Notes: generated by a model not told the origin, from the letters alone. Positions 8,267-18,846 are shown, counted from the stretch's first letter. The stretch is 64,000 bases of DNA from Rhodoflexus caldus (GCF_021206925.1 NZ_JAJPRF010000017.1:1-64000); one strand, 5' to 3'. Translations and numbers: made by a program.

Positions 8267-9571
8267 TTAAATGTCCATTTTTAGCCGCGCGGCAATAATT
8301 TTTTCAACATGCCTGCGAACGCTTTCTACTTGGATGCGCTCCAACACGTCTTCGGCAAAAGCGAACATGAGCAGGGCTCGGGCGTTTTCTTCGTTGATAC
8401 CACGGGCGCGCAGGTAGAACAAAGGCTCTTCGTCTAATGCGCCCACCGTGCAGCCGTGCGAACATTTTACGTCATCCGCCCAAATTTCCAATTGCGGTTT
8501 GGTATCCACATTGGCATTGGGCGAAAGCAAAATGTTTTTGTTTGATTGGAACGCATTGGTTTTTTGTGCATCCTGACGGACAAATATTTTGCCGTTGAAT
8601 ACTGCCTGTGATTTGCCGTCCAGCAAACCTTTGTAGAGTTCGTTGCTGTGCGAATGTGGTTGGCGGTGGTCGGCTACGGTGTGGTTATCTACGACCGTGT
8701 TGCCGTCCAGCACATACAAACCGTTCATGAAGGCTTCGCAATTTTGCCCGTCAATGGCAATGTGCAAGTTGTTGCGCACAATTTCGCCACTGAGCGAAAC
8801 GGTTGTGTTGGCATAGTGGCTGTCTTGCAACTGCCAAGTTTGCGTAAAGCCAATATGAGAAGAAGTGTTTGCTTCGTTCTGAATTTTATAGTGGTCAAAA
8901 CGGGCATTGCCGCCTACAAACACCTCTGTTACCATGTTGGTCAGGCTGTGGTTGGCCTGTTCGGTGCTGTTGTAATGCTCTACAACGGTCAGTTGGGCGC
9001 TTGTGCCTACTACAAACAAGTTGCGGGTTTGTACCAACACGTCGCCGGCTTCTGCCGAGGCGATGTAGTGCAAAATAACAGGGGCTTCCACCGTTTTGTT
9101 GTTCGGCACGTAAATAAAAGCGCCTTCTGCATCGGCAGCCGTGTTGAGCGCAGCAAAAATATGGTGCTCGTCGTTGGCATACTTGCCGAAGTACTTGCCG
9201 AACTCGGCGGCGTATTTGCTCTTGGCTTCGCGCAGGTTGCTGATTTTCAGGTCTGATTCGGGCGAAACTACACGAGAAAGTGCGGGCATATAAACGCCAT
9301 TTACAAACACCAACACATTGGCGTTTTGCTCGTCGTAAGCCTCAACGAAAGGTTTGGCAATTGCAGCAGCCGTATCGCTTGCGTTACCATTGGCAAACGT
9401 ATAGGCGCGTGAAGCAATGTTTTTCAGATTGAGATATTTCCACTCTTCGTTTTTCGTAGTGGGAATATCCAACGAGCGAAAAACTTCGGCGGCGTGCTTT
9501 TGTATATCGGATTGCGGCGGTTTGGATTCCAAATAAGCCAATGCCAGCGATTTTAAATCGGTTTTTTCCAT
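8267..9571 (-). CDS. sufD: Fe-S cluster assembly protein SufD
   Basis: SufD is the scaffold partner in the SufBC2D complex that builds Fe-S clusters in the cytoplasm. The 434-residue protein shows the SufB/SufD beta-helix core, the block SNELYKGLLDGKSQAVFNGKIFVRQDAQKTNAFQSN (shown in part: residues around 300-335), and the C-terminal KCSHGCTVGALDEEPLFYLRARGI region containing the conserved histidine. It begins 37 bases after sufC, so the two are co-transcribed. No sufB or sufS is next to the pair, unlike the usual order. Confidence 0.93.
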   Translation of the reverse strand: MEKTDLKSLALAYLESKPPQSDIQKHAAEVFRSLDIPTTKNEEWKYLNLKNIASRAYTFANGNASDTAAAIAKPFVEAYDEQNANVLVFVNGVYMPALSRVVSPESDLKISNLREAKSKYAAEFGKYFGKYANDEHHIFAALNTAADAEGAFIYVPNNKTVEAPVILHYIASAEAGDVLVQTRNLFVVGTSAQLTVVEHYNSTEQANHSLTNMVTEVFVGGNARFDHYKIQNEANTSSHIGFTQTWQLQDSHYANTTVSLSGEIVRNNLHIAIDGQNCEAFMNGLYVLDGNTVVDNHTVADHRQPHSHSNELYKGLLDGKSQAVFNGKIFVRQDAQKTNAFQSNKNILLSPNANVDTKPQLEIWADDVKCSHGCTVGALDEEPLFYLRARGINEENARALLMFAFAEDVLERIQVESVRRHVEKIIAARLKMDI

Positions 9572-9608
9572 TCCTCAAACGGACATTTTAAGGGTTTACG
9601 GTAGCTGA

Positions 9609-10370
9609 TTAGGCGTTTTCGGCTTCTACTTCTGCCTTAATCCAGTCGTAGCCTTTTTCTTCCAACTCAAGCGCCAACTCTTTGGTGCCCGAACGCACGA
9701 TGCGCCCTTTGTAGAGTACGTGCACGTAATCGGGAACAATATAGTCCAGCAGGCGCTGATAGTGCGTGATAACCAGAATGCCGTTGTCTTTGTTGCGCAG
9801 CGTATTTACGCCGTTGGCAACAATGCGCAGCGCGTCAATGTCCAGTCCTGAATCGGTTTCGTCCAGAATGGCCAGTTTTGGCTCCAGTACTGCCATTTGG
9901 AAAATTTCGTTGCGCTTCTTCTCACCACCCGAAAAGCCTTCATTCAGCGAACGGTTCAGCAGCGCTTGGTCCATGTTTACGAGTTTCATTTTCTCTTTAA
10001 TCAGTTTGAGAAAATGAACGGCATCCAAAGGTTCTTCGCCGCGGTATTTGCGCACCGAATTAACGGCAGCTTTTAAAAAGTTGGTATTGCTTACGCCGGG
10101 AATTTCTACCGGATATTGGAAAGCCAGAAACAGCCCTTCGCCGGCGCGCTCTTCGGGGGCAAGTTCCAAGAGGTTTTTACCGTTGAATTCTACTTCGCCG
10201 CCTGTTACTTCGTAGTCTTCGCGACCTGCCAGCACGGATGCCAAGGTGCTCTTGCCCGAACCGTTAGGCCCCATGATAGCGTGCACTTCGCCGGGTTTGA
10301 TTTCCAGATTAATTCCTTTTAATATTTGCTTATCGCCAATGGCCGCCTGCAAATTTCTGATAGATAGCAT
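9609..10370 (-). CDS. sufC: Fe-S cluster assembly ATPase SufC
   Basis: SufC is the cytoplasmic ABC-type ATPase of the SufBC2D scaffold. It shows Walker A (GPNGSGKST), the signature [15 protein letters not shown], Walker B ([12 protein letters not shown]) and the H-loop (VITHYQRLL), all in the SufC pattern. The ATG at 10370 ([12 protein letters not shown]) gives 253 residues, the normal family length; the open frame upstream adds nothing family-like. It is the first gene of the sufCD pair. Confidence 0.96.
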   Translation of the reverse strand: MLSIRNLQAAIGDKQILKGINLEIKPGEVHAIMGPNGSGKSTLASVLAGREDYEVTGGEVEFNGKNLLELAPEERAGEGLFLAFQYPVEIPGVSNTNFLKAAVNSVRKYRGEEPLDAVHFLKLIKEKMKLVNMDQALLNRSLNEGFSGGEKKRNEIFQMAVLEPKLAILDETDSGLDIDALRIVANGVNTLRNKDNGILVITHYQRLLDYIVPDYVHVLYKGRIVRSGTKELALELEEKGYDWIKAEVEAENA

Positions 10371-10568
10371 ATCTTTAAGCCGATTAATTACGTTTAATAA
10401 AAGCGAACGGGTCTGCAAAGTTCTTAATTATTTAGAATAGTTTTAAACAAACTGTCGGATTTTTTGCAGCATCTCCCCGATATTTACCCCGCCTTTGCAA
10501 CGCAACTGATGCTTTAATCGTCAGTTTTATATGTGTATTACATCTTTTCCGATTTAAATTCAACTGCT

Positions 10569-12617
10569 ATGGTAATAAAGTATGGCTTTGTTGTTTTATT
10601 GGGCGTGCTTTTTTGCATAAGTATGTCTGCAAATGCGCAGGAAGATAAAAAAGACAAAAGACGCAATGAGCGACGCAAAGACCCTAAGGAAACTACGCTG
10701 AAAGGGCAGGAATTTAGTTTGGAAGATACCGCTTTCTTTTATGACGAAAACGAAATCAGTTTTCGGAATATCAACAAGGTTCCATTTTATTACAACGAGC
10801 GGCAGATAAATCTGATTAACAAGTACCAAAAAGAAAAACAGTGGGACAATTTGTTCAGAAGCCTGTTGAGTTATACCTCGCGCTTCGGAATAGGCAATTT
10901 CATTGATCCTTCGGGCATGGATATGGTGTGGCAGTTGGCGCGTGTGTCGGGGCAATTGGGCAAAACCCAGATTATGCGGGAGGCATTTCAACTTATCATT
11001 AAACATTACAGAGGAGATTTGAGAAGTGCTTGGCGGCGTTATGACAGCTTGTCGCGCTTTGATAAGCCCCGCTACGTGAGTTTAGACCAATACTACCAAA
11101 TGTTGGAATTGCGCAAGCACATTGACACATTGCGCCCGCCTCACGGTGTGCTTACGAACATAGGCGATGCTGTCAATTCCAAATTTGAAGACTACGGCGT
11201 AACTGTTTCCCGCGACGGTAAAACACTGATTTTCACCTCTAAACGCAATCGCACGCCGGGGACTAACCGCCTGAACCAGACCTATAACGAAGACCTCTAC
11301 ATGACCGAGCGCATCGGCGATGACACTACGCAGTGGCAGGATGCCTTCCCTTTTGCCGATATTAATTCCAATTATAACGAAGGTTCGCCTTGTTTAAGCG
11401 CAAAAGGTGATTTTATCATTTTCTCCCGCTGCGAAGCACCGGACGGTAAAGGTAACTGCGACTTATACATCAGCTATCGGGTTGATGGGCGCTATTGGTC
11501 AGAGCCCGAAAATTTGGGCATCGTAAACAGTACGGCATGGGACTCGCACCCCAGCCTGTCTGTTACGGAGGACACGCTGTTTTTCTCTTCCGACCGCGCA
11601 GGCGGTTTTGGCGGAGCCGATTTGTATTTTTCCGTGCGCGAACCCGGTGGCCGATGGGGAGAGGCCAAAAATCTCGGCCCGGTGATTAATACACAGAAAA
11701 ACGAAGTCAGCCCATTTATTCATCATAAGTATAATGTGCTTTATTTCAGTTCCGACGGGCAGTTGGTCAATTACGGCGATTTTGACATATTTAAAAGCTA
11801 CAATATTCGCGGCAGATGGACAGAGCCGAAAAACCTCGGCCCTTTGGTAAACAGCAAAGGCCGAGAGTTTTACTTTGCCATAGATGAACAGTCGGACAAG
11901 CTGTTTTTTGCCAAAGCCGAAGAAGATAACCCGCGCAATTTGGATATTTATTCCTATCCCATGCCGATGGAGGCTAAACCAAATGCCGTTGTTCGCTTTA
12001 CGGGGAAAGTCCGCGAAATAACCACCGGTGAAATTTTTAAAGGTATTGTATCCATCATAGACCTGAGCGATGGGGTAGAAGTTATGCCGCGCTATCTGTC
12101 CGACGACGGGGTATTTGAGTTCGAGCTCATTAACAACAAGCGCTACATGCTCATTGTGCAAGGCGAAAATTTCTTTCGCTTAGAGGAAGTATTTCTTCTG
12201 CAAGGCGATACAGAAAAGAACGTAGCGGTAAAAAGCATCCAAAATGTTCGGTTTGAATCTATTGAATTTGCAGAAGGCAGTGCGCAGATTCTGCCGACTA
12301 TGGAAAACGACCTTCACCTGATAATCAACTTCTTGGTTGATTATCCTGAATTTCAATTGAAAATATCGGGACATACCGACAGTTCCGGCGATGCTGCCAG
12401 CAATTTGAAACTGTCGCAGCGCAGAGCAGATGCCATCAAAAAATACTTGGTTAATTACGGACAAATCAATCCCGAACGTATTCAGGCTGTCGGCTATGGC
12501 AGCAGCCGACCCATTATCTCCCCCGAAAAAACACCGGAGCACAAGAAAATCAACCGCCGAGTCGAGTTTAAAATCCACAAGGGTGGCGAATTGGCAGAAG
12601 ACGACAGCAACAAGTAA
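10569..12617 (+). CDS. PorE-like outer-membrane protein: PD40 propeller plus OmpA domain
   Basis: The 682-residue exported protein starts with a signal peptide (residues 1-24, ending ANAQ). A charged and helical region follows (25-190), then WD40-like PD40 blades (about 205-455; repeats such as YFSSD and FFSSDRAGGFGGADLYF), a small carboxypeptidase-regulatory-like domain (about 465-545), and a C-terminal OmpA peptidoglycan-binding domain (GHTDSSGDAASNLKLSQRRA and GYGSSRPI). This order and size match PorE of the type IX secretion system, which anchors the system to peptidoglycan. Many Bacteroidota have several paralogues of this layout, so PorE itself is likely but not certain. The ATG at 10569 gives the signal peptide. 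Confidence 0.8.
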   Translation: MVIKYGFVVLLGVLFCISMSANAQEDKKDKRRNERRKDPKETTLKGQEFSLEDTAFFYDENEISFRNINKVPFYYNERQINLINKYQKEKQWDNLFRSLLSYTSRFGIGNFIDPSGMDMVWQLARVSGQLGKTQIMREAFQLIIKHYRGDLRSAWRRYDSLSRFDKPRYVSLDQYYQMLELRKHIDTLRPPHGVLTNIGDAVNSKFEDYGVTVSRDGKTLIFTSKRNRTPGTNRLNQTYNEDLYMTERIGDDTTQWQDAFPFADINSNYNEGSPCLSAKGDFIIFSRCEAPDGKGNCDLYISYRVDGRYWSEPENLGIVNSTAWDSHPSLSVTEDTLFFSSDRAGGFGGADLYFSVREPGGRWGEAKNLGPVINTQKNEVSPFIHHKYNVLYFSSDGQLVNYGDFDIFKSYNIRGRWTEPKNLGPLVNSKGREFYFAIDEQSDKLFFAKAEEDNPRNLDIYSYPMPMEAKPNAVVRFTGKVREITTGEIFKGIVSIIDLSDGVEVMPRYLSDDGVFEFELINNKRYMLIVQGENFFRLEEVFLLQGDTEKNVAVKSIQNVRFESIEFAEGSAQILPTMENDLHLIINFLVDYPEFQLKISGHTDSSGDAASNLKLSQRRADAIKKYLVNYGQINPERIQAVGYGSSRPIISPEKTPEHKKINRRVEFKIHKGGELAEDDSNK

Positions 12618-12646
12618 GTCGGCACAGGGCTTGCAACATTACTCCT

Positions 12647-12654
12647 TACCTTTG
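12647..12654 (+). promoter_or_regulatory. Possible -7 box of lon
   Basis: TACCTTTG fits the TAnnTTTG consensus, 30 bases after the stop of the PorE-like gene and upstream of the lon start codons at 12702 and 12741. Confidence 0.4.
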
Positions 12655-12740
12655 TAAAAAAGGGATTCCGCCGTATTGTCTGCATCAAGTATGATGTAAA
12701 AATGACAATTTGGCATCTTTATCATTATTTGACGGCAACT

Positions 12741-15242
12741 ATGTCACACTATTCTTTTAACGATATTCTATCAATAGCCATGTCGGAAGACGAGGCAGAA
12801 GATTTTATTCCGCTGATGAAGGGCACAGAGCAATCCATGGAAGAAAACAGCGATTTTCCGGCCGAATTGCCCATATTACCTGTGCGCAATTCGGTGCTAT
12901 TCCCCGGGGTTATTATGCCTGTTACGGTCAGTCGCCAGAAAGCTATTAAGTTGGTGCGCAAAGCCTACAAAGGCGACCGTATCATAGGAGTAGTTACCCA
13001 AAAAAATAATAATGCCGACGACCCCGGATTAGACGACATCTACACCGTAGGTACTGTGGCGCGCATCATGAAACTGATTGCCTTGCCCGATGGTCATACT
13101 ACTATCATCATTCAGGGGCGGCGCAAGTTTCATTTGGATGTCATTCTGCGCGAGCACCCGTATCTGACCGCTCAGGTTACTTATCTGACCGACGAAATGC
13201 CGGACGAGCGCAAAAAGGATACAAAAGCGTTGGTGCAGTCATTAAAAGAGGCCGCCCACAAAATCATGCGCCTGAATCCTGAAATTCCGCAGGATGCTGA
13301 AATTGCCATCAACAACATAGAGAGCACCGACTTCCTGATTCACTTTCTTTCTGCCAACATCAATGCAGAAGTGAAAGACAAACAGGAATTGCTGGAATAT
13401 AACTCGGTGAAGGAGCGCGGTACAAAGTTGCTGGCACATATGCTCAAAGAGATAGAGCTGCTGCAAATCAAACAGGAAATTCACTCCAAAGCCCACTCCG
13501 ATTTAGACCAGCAACAGCGCGATTATTTCCTCCGCCAGCAAATCAAAGTTTTGCAGGATGAACTCGGTGTGGACGGACACGAGCAGGAAATAGAGCGTCT
13601 TCGCCTTCGCGGTGCTCAGAAAAACTGGCCGGAGGCTGTCGCCAAACACTTTAATAAAGAATTAGACAAAGCCCTGCGCCTGAACCCTCAATCACCCGAA
13701 TTCCCCATTGCCATCAGCTATGCGGAATTTATGGTGGACTTGCCTTGGAACGAGTTTTCCGAAGATACATTTGACCTGAAAAAAGCACAGGCCATCTTAG
13801 ATGAAGACCACTACGGGCTGGCAAAGGCCAAACAGCGCATCATTGAATACTTGGCCGTTCTGAAACTGAAAGGCGGCAATATGCGCGGCCCTATTTTGTG
13901 TTTCTACGGCCCTCCCGGCGTAGGCAAAACCTCGCTTGGGCGCTCCATTGCCAAAGCATTGGGCAGAAAATACATCCGCATGTCGCTTGGCGGCCTGCGC
14001 GACGAGGCCGAAATTCGCGGGCATCGCAAAACCTATATAGGTGCAATGCCCGGCCGCATTTTGCAAAGCATCAAAAAGGCAGGCACAGCCAATCCGGTGT
14101 TTATTCTGGATGAAATTGACAAGGTAGGCAACGACTTCCGCGGCGACCCTGCATCGGCCTTACTGGAAGTACTTGACCCCGAGCAAAACAGCACCTTTTT
14201 AGACAACTATTTGGAGGTAGAATACGACCTTTCAAAGGTGATGTTTATTGCAACCGCTAACTCGCTGGATACCATTCATCCTGCGCTGCGCGACCGCATG
14301 GAAATCATAGAAATTACAGGTTACACACAAGAAGAAAAGGTGCAAATTGCCAAACAACACCTGTTGCCCAAACTTCGCAAAGACCATGGCCTCAAAGCCA
14401 AAGATTTCAGCATAGACGATAAAACCCTGCTGAAAATAGTGGAAGAATATACCCGCGAATCGGGCGTGCGCAATTTGGAACAAAAACTCGGTGCAGTAGT
14501 GCGCCATGTAGCCAAGTGGGTGGCCATGGAAGAGCCTTATCAGAAGCGGATTAAACCCTCTGATGTGGAGGCAATTTTGGGTGCTCCCATTTTTGACCGC
14601 GAAATGTATCAAAACAACAATTTCGCAGGCGTTGTAACAGGTTTGGCATGGACACAAGCGGGCGGCGAAATCTTGTTTGTGGAAGCAAGCCTCAACAAAG
14701 GCAAAGGAGCGCTTACCTTGTCAGGGCAGTTGGGCGACGTAATGAAGGAGTCTGCCATTACGGCACTTTCCTATCTGAAAGCGCATGCCGATGAGCTTGG
14801 TATAGACCACCGCATTTTTAATAATTACGACCTTCATATCCACGTTCCGGCAGGCGCCGTACCCAAAGACGGTCCCTCGGCAGGTATTACCATGCTGACC
14901 GCATTGGCTTCCCTCTACACACAGCGAAAAGTAAAAGACCGCTTGGCAATGACCGGCGAAATCACGCTGCGCGGGAAAGTATTGCCCGTGGGCGGTATCA
15001 AAGAAAAGCTGCTGGCTGCCCGACGTGCAGGTATCAACGAAATCGTACTGTCTGCCCGCAACCGCAAAGATGTGGAAGAGATAGACACACAATACCTCCA
15101 CGATTTGACCATCCACTATGTAGAAACCATAGATGAGGTGCTCCAAAAGGCACTGCTGCCCGAAAAAGTAGCCAAACCCATGCATTTTGAGGTGGAAACC
15201 ACACCGCAGGTAACTACCAACGGACAGACTGCGGGGGCGTAG
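12741..15242 (+). CDS. lon: ATP-dependent protease Lon
   Basis: Lon degrades damaged and regulatory proteins in the cytoplasm. The 833-residue protein has the LonA layout: an N-terminal substrate domain (LPILPVRNSVLFPGVIMPV), the AAA+ module with Walker A GPPGVGKTS (about residue 390) and Walker B VFILDEIDK, and the C-terminal protease with the serine in DGPSAGIT (about 712) and the lysine in GGIKEKLLAARR (about 755). The start ATG at 12741 gives MSHYSFNDIL; ATGs at 12702 and 12780 are possible. Confidence 0.96.
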   Translation: MSHYSFNDILSIAMSEDEAEDFIPLMKGTEQSMEENSDFPAELPILPVRNSVLFPGVIMPVTVSRQKAIKLVRKAYKGDRIIGVVTQKNNNADDPGLDDIYTVGTVARIMKLIALPDGHTTIIIQGRRKFHLDVILREHPYLTAQVTYLTDEMPDERKKDTKALVQSLKEAAHKIMRLNPEIPQDAEIAINNIESTDFLIHFLSANINAEVKDKQELLEYNSVKERGTKLLAHMLKEIELLQIKQEIHSKAHSDLDQQQRDYFLRQQIKVLQDELGVDGHEQEIERLRLRGAQKNWPEAVAKHFNKELDKALRLNPQSPEFPIAISYAEFMVDLPWNEFSEDTFDLKKAQAILDEDHYGLAKAKQRIIEYLAVLKLKGGNMRGPILCFYGPPGVGKTSLGRSIAKALGRKYIRMSLGGLRDEAEIRGHRKTYIGAMPGRILQSIKKAGTANPVFILDEIDKVGNDFRGDPASALLEVLDPEQNSTFLDNYLEVEYDLSKVMFIATANSLDTIHPALRDRMEIIEITGYTQEEKVQIAKQHLLPKLRKDHGLKAKDFSIDDKTLLKIVEEYTRESGVRNLEQKLGAVVRHVAKWVAMEEPYQKRIKPSDVEAILGAPIFDREMYQNNNFAGVVTGLAWTQAGGEILFVEASLNKGKGALTLSGQLGDVMKESAITALSYLKAHADELGIDHRIFNNYDLHIHVPAGAVPKDGPSAGITMLTALASLYTQRKVKDRLAMTGEITLRGKVLPVGGIKEKLLAARRAGINEIVLSARNRKDVEEIDTQYLHDLTIHYVETIDEVLQKALLPEKVAKPMHFEVETTPQVTTNGQTAGA

Positions 15243-15330
15243 GTAACAAAAAAGAATGTTAAAAAGTTAAGTTGAGTATTGGTAAGGACTAAACACCGCG
15301 CTAAATTCGCGGTTCAAAAAATTGTGATAA

Positions 15331-17445
15331 ATGGCAATCATTACACGAATTAGGCAACTTTCTACTGCGGTTATCGCGGTTATTTTCATTGCGCTGGGGC
15401 TTTTCATTGTTGGCGGAGACTTGTTATCTCCCAACTCTTCCATTATGAACATGTTCAATAGTAAGGAAGTAGCCCGTATCAATGGTGTAAGTATCTCACC
15501 TCAGGAATTTAGCGAACAACTGAACATCAGCCGAGCAAACTTGGCCAGTCGTTTGGGGCGCAGCGTTACCGAAGCTGAATCGGACTTCCTGCGCTATGAG
15601 GCTTTCAATGAGTTGATTTACAAATATGCCATGGTGCCTCAGATGGAAAAATTAGGCCTGATGGTAACGCCTGAAGAGGTAGTTGATATGGTTCAGGGCA
15701 ACAATATCCATCCTGAGTTGCAAGAAGCGTTCAGAAATCCGCAAACAGGCGAGATTGACAGAAACCAGATTATCACCTTTTTGAACAATTTGGCTTCTTT
15801 GCCGGCAGAACAACGTGCACAGTTTGAAGCGTTCGAGCGCTCACTGGCTCCTGCACGTCTCAGACAAAAGTATTCTCACCTGATGTTGTATTCAACTTTT
15901 GCCACCAAGCAAGAAGCCCAAACATACTATCACGACATCAACAATCGCCGTACAATCAAATTTTTGTACGTGCCTTTTACTTCCATCCCGGACTCTGCCA
16001 TCAAATACACAGAAAGCGACTTGCAGGCTTTCCTGAACGCCAATCAGTCTAAATATAAGCGCAAGGAAAACCGTGCGATAGAGTATGTAACCTTCCCGTT
16101 CAAGCCTTCATCCAAAGATACGGCGGCAATCAAAGCACAGGTGATGCGCTTGAAAGAAGAAATGGCTGCACTACCTGAGTCCGATTTGGAAGTATTTGTT
16201 ACCAACAATTCCGATTTCGGAAACTCTTACCGCGACTTCAAACCCGCAGACATTCCCGAAGAAATTCCGGCTGACAGCCTTAAAGTGGGTGCTGTGGTTG
16301 GCCCATACCTGAAAAATGGTTTCTATGTGGTATATCGCATCGTGAAATCAGGTCAGGATTCAGTGAGCTCTGCAAAGGCAAGCCATATCCTGTTCCGCTT
16401 CGGCGATGATAAAAATAAGGCCAAAGAGGAAGCCGAAAAGATTTTGGCACAACTGAAAAGCGGTGCAGACTTTGCTTTCATGGCCAACATGTACAGCCAA
16501 GACCCGGGCAGCCAATCACGCGGCGGTAACTTGGGCTGGTTTACCGAGAAGCAAATGGTAGAACCTTTTGAGAAAGCCGTAATGAATGCTACCAAAACAG
16601 GTCTGATTCCTAACTTGGTTGAAACAGAATACGGCTATCACATCATCAATGTTACAGGTTTGAAAACCCGTACAAAATATACCATTGCAGCCATTGCAAA
16701 AGAACTGTTGCCAAGCGAGGCTACCAAAAATGAGGCCTTTATGAAAGCAGGTGAATTTGCAAAAGCTAAAACCGCGAAAGAATACACCGAAAAAGTAATT
16801 GCTGCCAAAGATTTGATTAGCATTCAGGCACTTACCATTCCGGAAGATGCGCGCAGCATCAATAACCTAACAAGCCCTAAAGTAAAAGAAATTGTACGTT
16901 GGGCTTATGCCGATGAGCGCAACATCGGCGACGTTTCCGAAGTGTTTGAGTTAGAAGACCAATATTTGGTAGCCATGCTCCGCGGTGGTTCAGAAGAAGG
17001 TGATGCCAGAGTAGAAGACGTACGCGAGCAATTAATTACCGACTATCGCAAAGAGAAAAAAGCGGAAATGATTCGCGAGAAACTCTCTAAATTGAAAGGC
17101 AACACTCTGGAAGAACTTGCGAAAGGTTACGGTGCAGGTGCTGAAATTATTGAGCAACCCGACGTAACACCTCTTACATCTGGTATCCGTCAGGCTAACT
17201 ATGCGCCTAATGTGGTAGGAGCGACTTATGCACTGAAAAAAGGTGAGCGTTCAAAAATCGTGAAAGATGACTATGGCATGTTCATTATTGAGGTTACACA
17301 AGTTGATGATGCCAGCGAACTTGCAGACTACGCCACCTACAAGAATCAGATTGAAGAGCGCCGCAGGTTGCAAACCGAAGACAATATCATTAAAGCCATT
17401 AAGAAGTTGGCAAAAGTGAAAGATAACACTGCCCGTTATTTTTAA
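15331..17445 (+). CDS. Membrane-anchored peptidyl-prolyl isomerase, PpiD/SurA type
   Basis: The 704-residue protein has one N-terminal membrane anchor (about residues 9-32), a SurA/PpiD-like N-terminal chaperone region (45-250), and a parvulin domain (about 347-445) recognised by KASHILFRF, AKEEAEKILAQLKSGADFAFMA, GGNLGWFTEKQMV and TEYGYHIINV. A long C-terminal half extends into the periplasm. The layout is that of PpiD, which helps fold proteins as they leave the Sec translocon. It follows lon by 88 bases and may be co-transcribed with it, a sensible pairing in envelope protein quality control. Confidence 0.9.
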   Translation: MAIITRIRQLSTAVIAVIFIALGLFIVGGDLLSPNSSIMNMFNSKEVARINGVSISPQEFSEQLNISRANLASRLGRSVTEAESDFLRYEAFNELIYKYAMVPQMEKLGLMVTPEEVVDMVQGNNIHPELQEAFRNPQTGEIDRNQIITFLNNLASLPAEQRAQFEAFERSLAPARLRQKYSHLMLYSTFATKQEAQTYYHDINNRRTIKFLYVPFTSIPDSAIKYTESDLQAFLNANQSKYKRKENRAIEYVTFPFKPSSKDTAAIKAQVMRLKEEMAALPESDLEVFVTNNSDFGNSYRDFKPADIPEEIPADSLKVGAVVGPYLKNGFYVVYRIVKSGQDSVSSAKASHILFRFGDDKNKAKEEAEKILAQLKSGADFAFMANMYSQDPGSQSRGGNLGWFTEKQMVEPFEKAVMNATKTGLIPNLVETEYGYHIINVTGLKTRTKYTIAAIAKELLPSEATKNEAFMKAGEFAKAKTAKEYTEKVIAAKDLISIQALTIPEDARSINNLTSPKVKEIVRWAYADERNIGDVSEVFELEDQYLVAMLRGGSEEGDARVEDVREQLITDYRKEKKAEMIREKLSKLKGNTLEELAKGYGAGAEIIEQPDVTPLTSGIRQANYAPNVVGATYALKKGERSKIVKDDYGMFIIEVTQVDDASELADYATYKNQIEERRRLQTEDNIIKAIKKLAKVKDNTARYF

Positions 17446-17471
17446 TAGCTTTTCAGGCAATTTAAAATTAC

Positions 17472-17502
17472 AGCCCCAACTTTTGGTTGGGGCTTTTTTT
17501 TT
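17472..17502 (+). terminator. Terminator after the PpiD-like gene
   Basis: A 9-bp GC-rich stem (AGCCCCAAC at 17472-17480 with GTTGGGGCT at 17486-17494), a five-base loop and a run of nine T. This is a textbook intrinsic terminator. Confidence 0.95.
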
Positions 17503-17607
17503 ATCTATCTTAGGCCAATTTTTAATAATTTGGCAAAACTTAGTGTTGAACAATAAAAAAATGTTAGTAAGACAACTTTTTTGCCGCACATTTCTCAATA
17601 ATTGCAT

Positions 17608-18714
17608 ATGAATATTGAACGTTTGGAAAATTGGGGTATGCCTTCAACGGTTGAAACAGACGTAGCGGTGGCATCCCGAAAGAAACCTTTTATTATTGCA
17701 GGGCCTTGCAGTGCCGAAACTCCCGAACAGTTGTTGGCTACTTGCAGAGGGCTGGCTAATACCGGCATCAATGCATTGCGTGCAGGTATCTGGAAGCCGC
17801 GTACCCGCCCCAACAGCTTTGAAGGAGTAGGAGAAGTAGGTTTGCAGTGGTTTAAAGAAGTTCGCGATGAATTAGGCATACCGATTGCCACAGAGGTAGC
17901 CACGGCAGCACATGTTGAGTTAGCATTAAAATATGGTGTAGATATTCTTTGGATAGGTGCGCGCAGTACGGTTAATCCTTTTACCGTACAGGAAATAGCA
18001 GATGCTTTGAGAGGAGTGGATATTCCTGTGATAGTAAAAAACCCCCTAAACCCCGATTTGGCACTGTGGATAGGCGGTATGGAGCGCATTGCCAATGCCG
18101 GTATTACCAAATTGGCAGCCATGCACAGAGGATTCTCAACCTTTGAGAAAACCAAATACCGCAACATCCCCATGTGGCAAATGGCCATAGAGTTGCGCAG
18201 CCAAATGCCTGAACTGCCTATTTTCTTTGACCCCAGCCATACCGGAGGCAAGCGGGAGTTTATTTACCCGCTTTCGCAAAAAGCCCTTGATTTGGACTAT
18301 GACGGCTTGATGATTGAGTCGCACATAGACCCCGATAACGCATGGAGCGATGCTTCGCAGCAGGTAACGCCGGAGCGGTTTGCCGAAATCCTTAGCGAAC
18401 TGAAAATCAGGGAAGTAACATCTGACAATACAGAGTTTCAAAGCGTCTTGGAGGAACTACGCAACAAACTGGATTTAATTGACCGTGAAATTGTGGAGCT
18501 GCTTGCATCGCGCATGAACATCGTTGAAAAATTAGGGACTTACAAACGCGAAAACAACGTGGCTGTATTTCAGGTGGACAGATGGATTAAAGTATTTCAG
18601 TCACGGCCTGAATGGGGCGAAAAGATGGGCTTAAATAAGGATTTTATAGGCCATATTTTCAAACTCATTCACGATGAGTCCATTCGCATTCAGACCGCCA
18701 AAATTAGCGACTAA
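17608..18714 (+). CDS. Fused DAHP synthase / chorismate mutase
   Basis: The first about 260 residues are a type I-beta 3-deoxy-7-phosphoheptulonate synthase (FIIAGPCSAETPEQ, ALRAGIWKPRTRPNSFEGVG, DPSHTGGKRE, LMIESHIDPDNAWSDASQQ), the entry step of aromatic amino-acid synthesis. The last about 90 residues are an AroQ-type chorismate mutase (LRNKLDLIDREIVELLASRMNIVEKLG with the conserved R, D and E). The fused mutase probably also provides feedback control by prephenate or aromatic products, as in other fusions of this order. The ATG at 17608 gives 368 residues. Confidence 0.95.
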   Translation: MNIERLENWGMPSTVETDVAVASRKKPFIIAGPCSAETPEQLLATCRGLANTGINALRAGIWKPRTRPNSFEGVGEVGLQWFKEVRDELGIPIATEVATAAHVELALKYGVDILWIGARSTVNPFTVQEIADALRGVDIPVIVKNPLNPDLALWIGGMERIANAGITKLAAMHRGFSTFEKTKYRNIPMWQMAIELRSQMPELPIFFDPSHTGGKREFIYPLSQKALDLDYDGLMIESHIDPDNAWSDASQQVTPERFAEILSELKIREVTSDNTEFQSVLEELRNKLDLIDREIVELLASRMNIVEKLGTYKRENNVAVFQVDRWIKVFQSRPEWGEKMGLNKDFIGHIFKLIHDESIRIQTAKISD

Positions 18715-18738
18715 TCAACACCGCTTTTTATTGCCTCC

Positions 18739-18776
18739 GCCGCTCAAAGACAATTTGGGCGGCATTTCTTTTTTAT
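18739..18776 (+). terminator. Terminator after the DAHP synthase gene
   Basis: A 10-bp stem (18739-18748 with 18754-18763, including one G-T pair) and a five-base loop are followed by a T-rich tail, 24 bases after the stop codon. Confidence 0.75.
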
Positions 18777-18846
18777 CAATCTTTGCTCCCTGTTTTTACG
18801 TATGGCATACATATGGCTATTTGAGTAATCGATTAAATTTTTTGCT

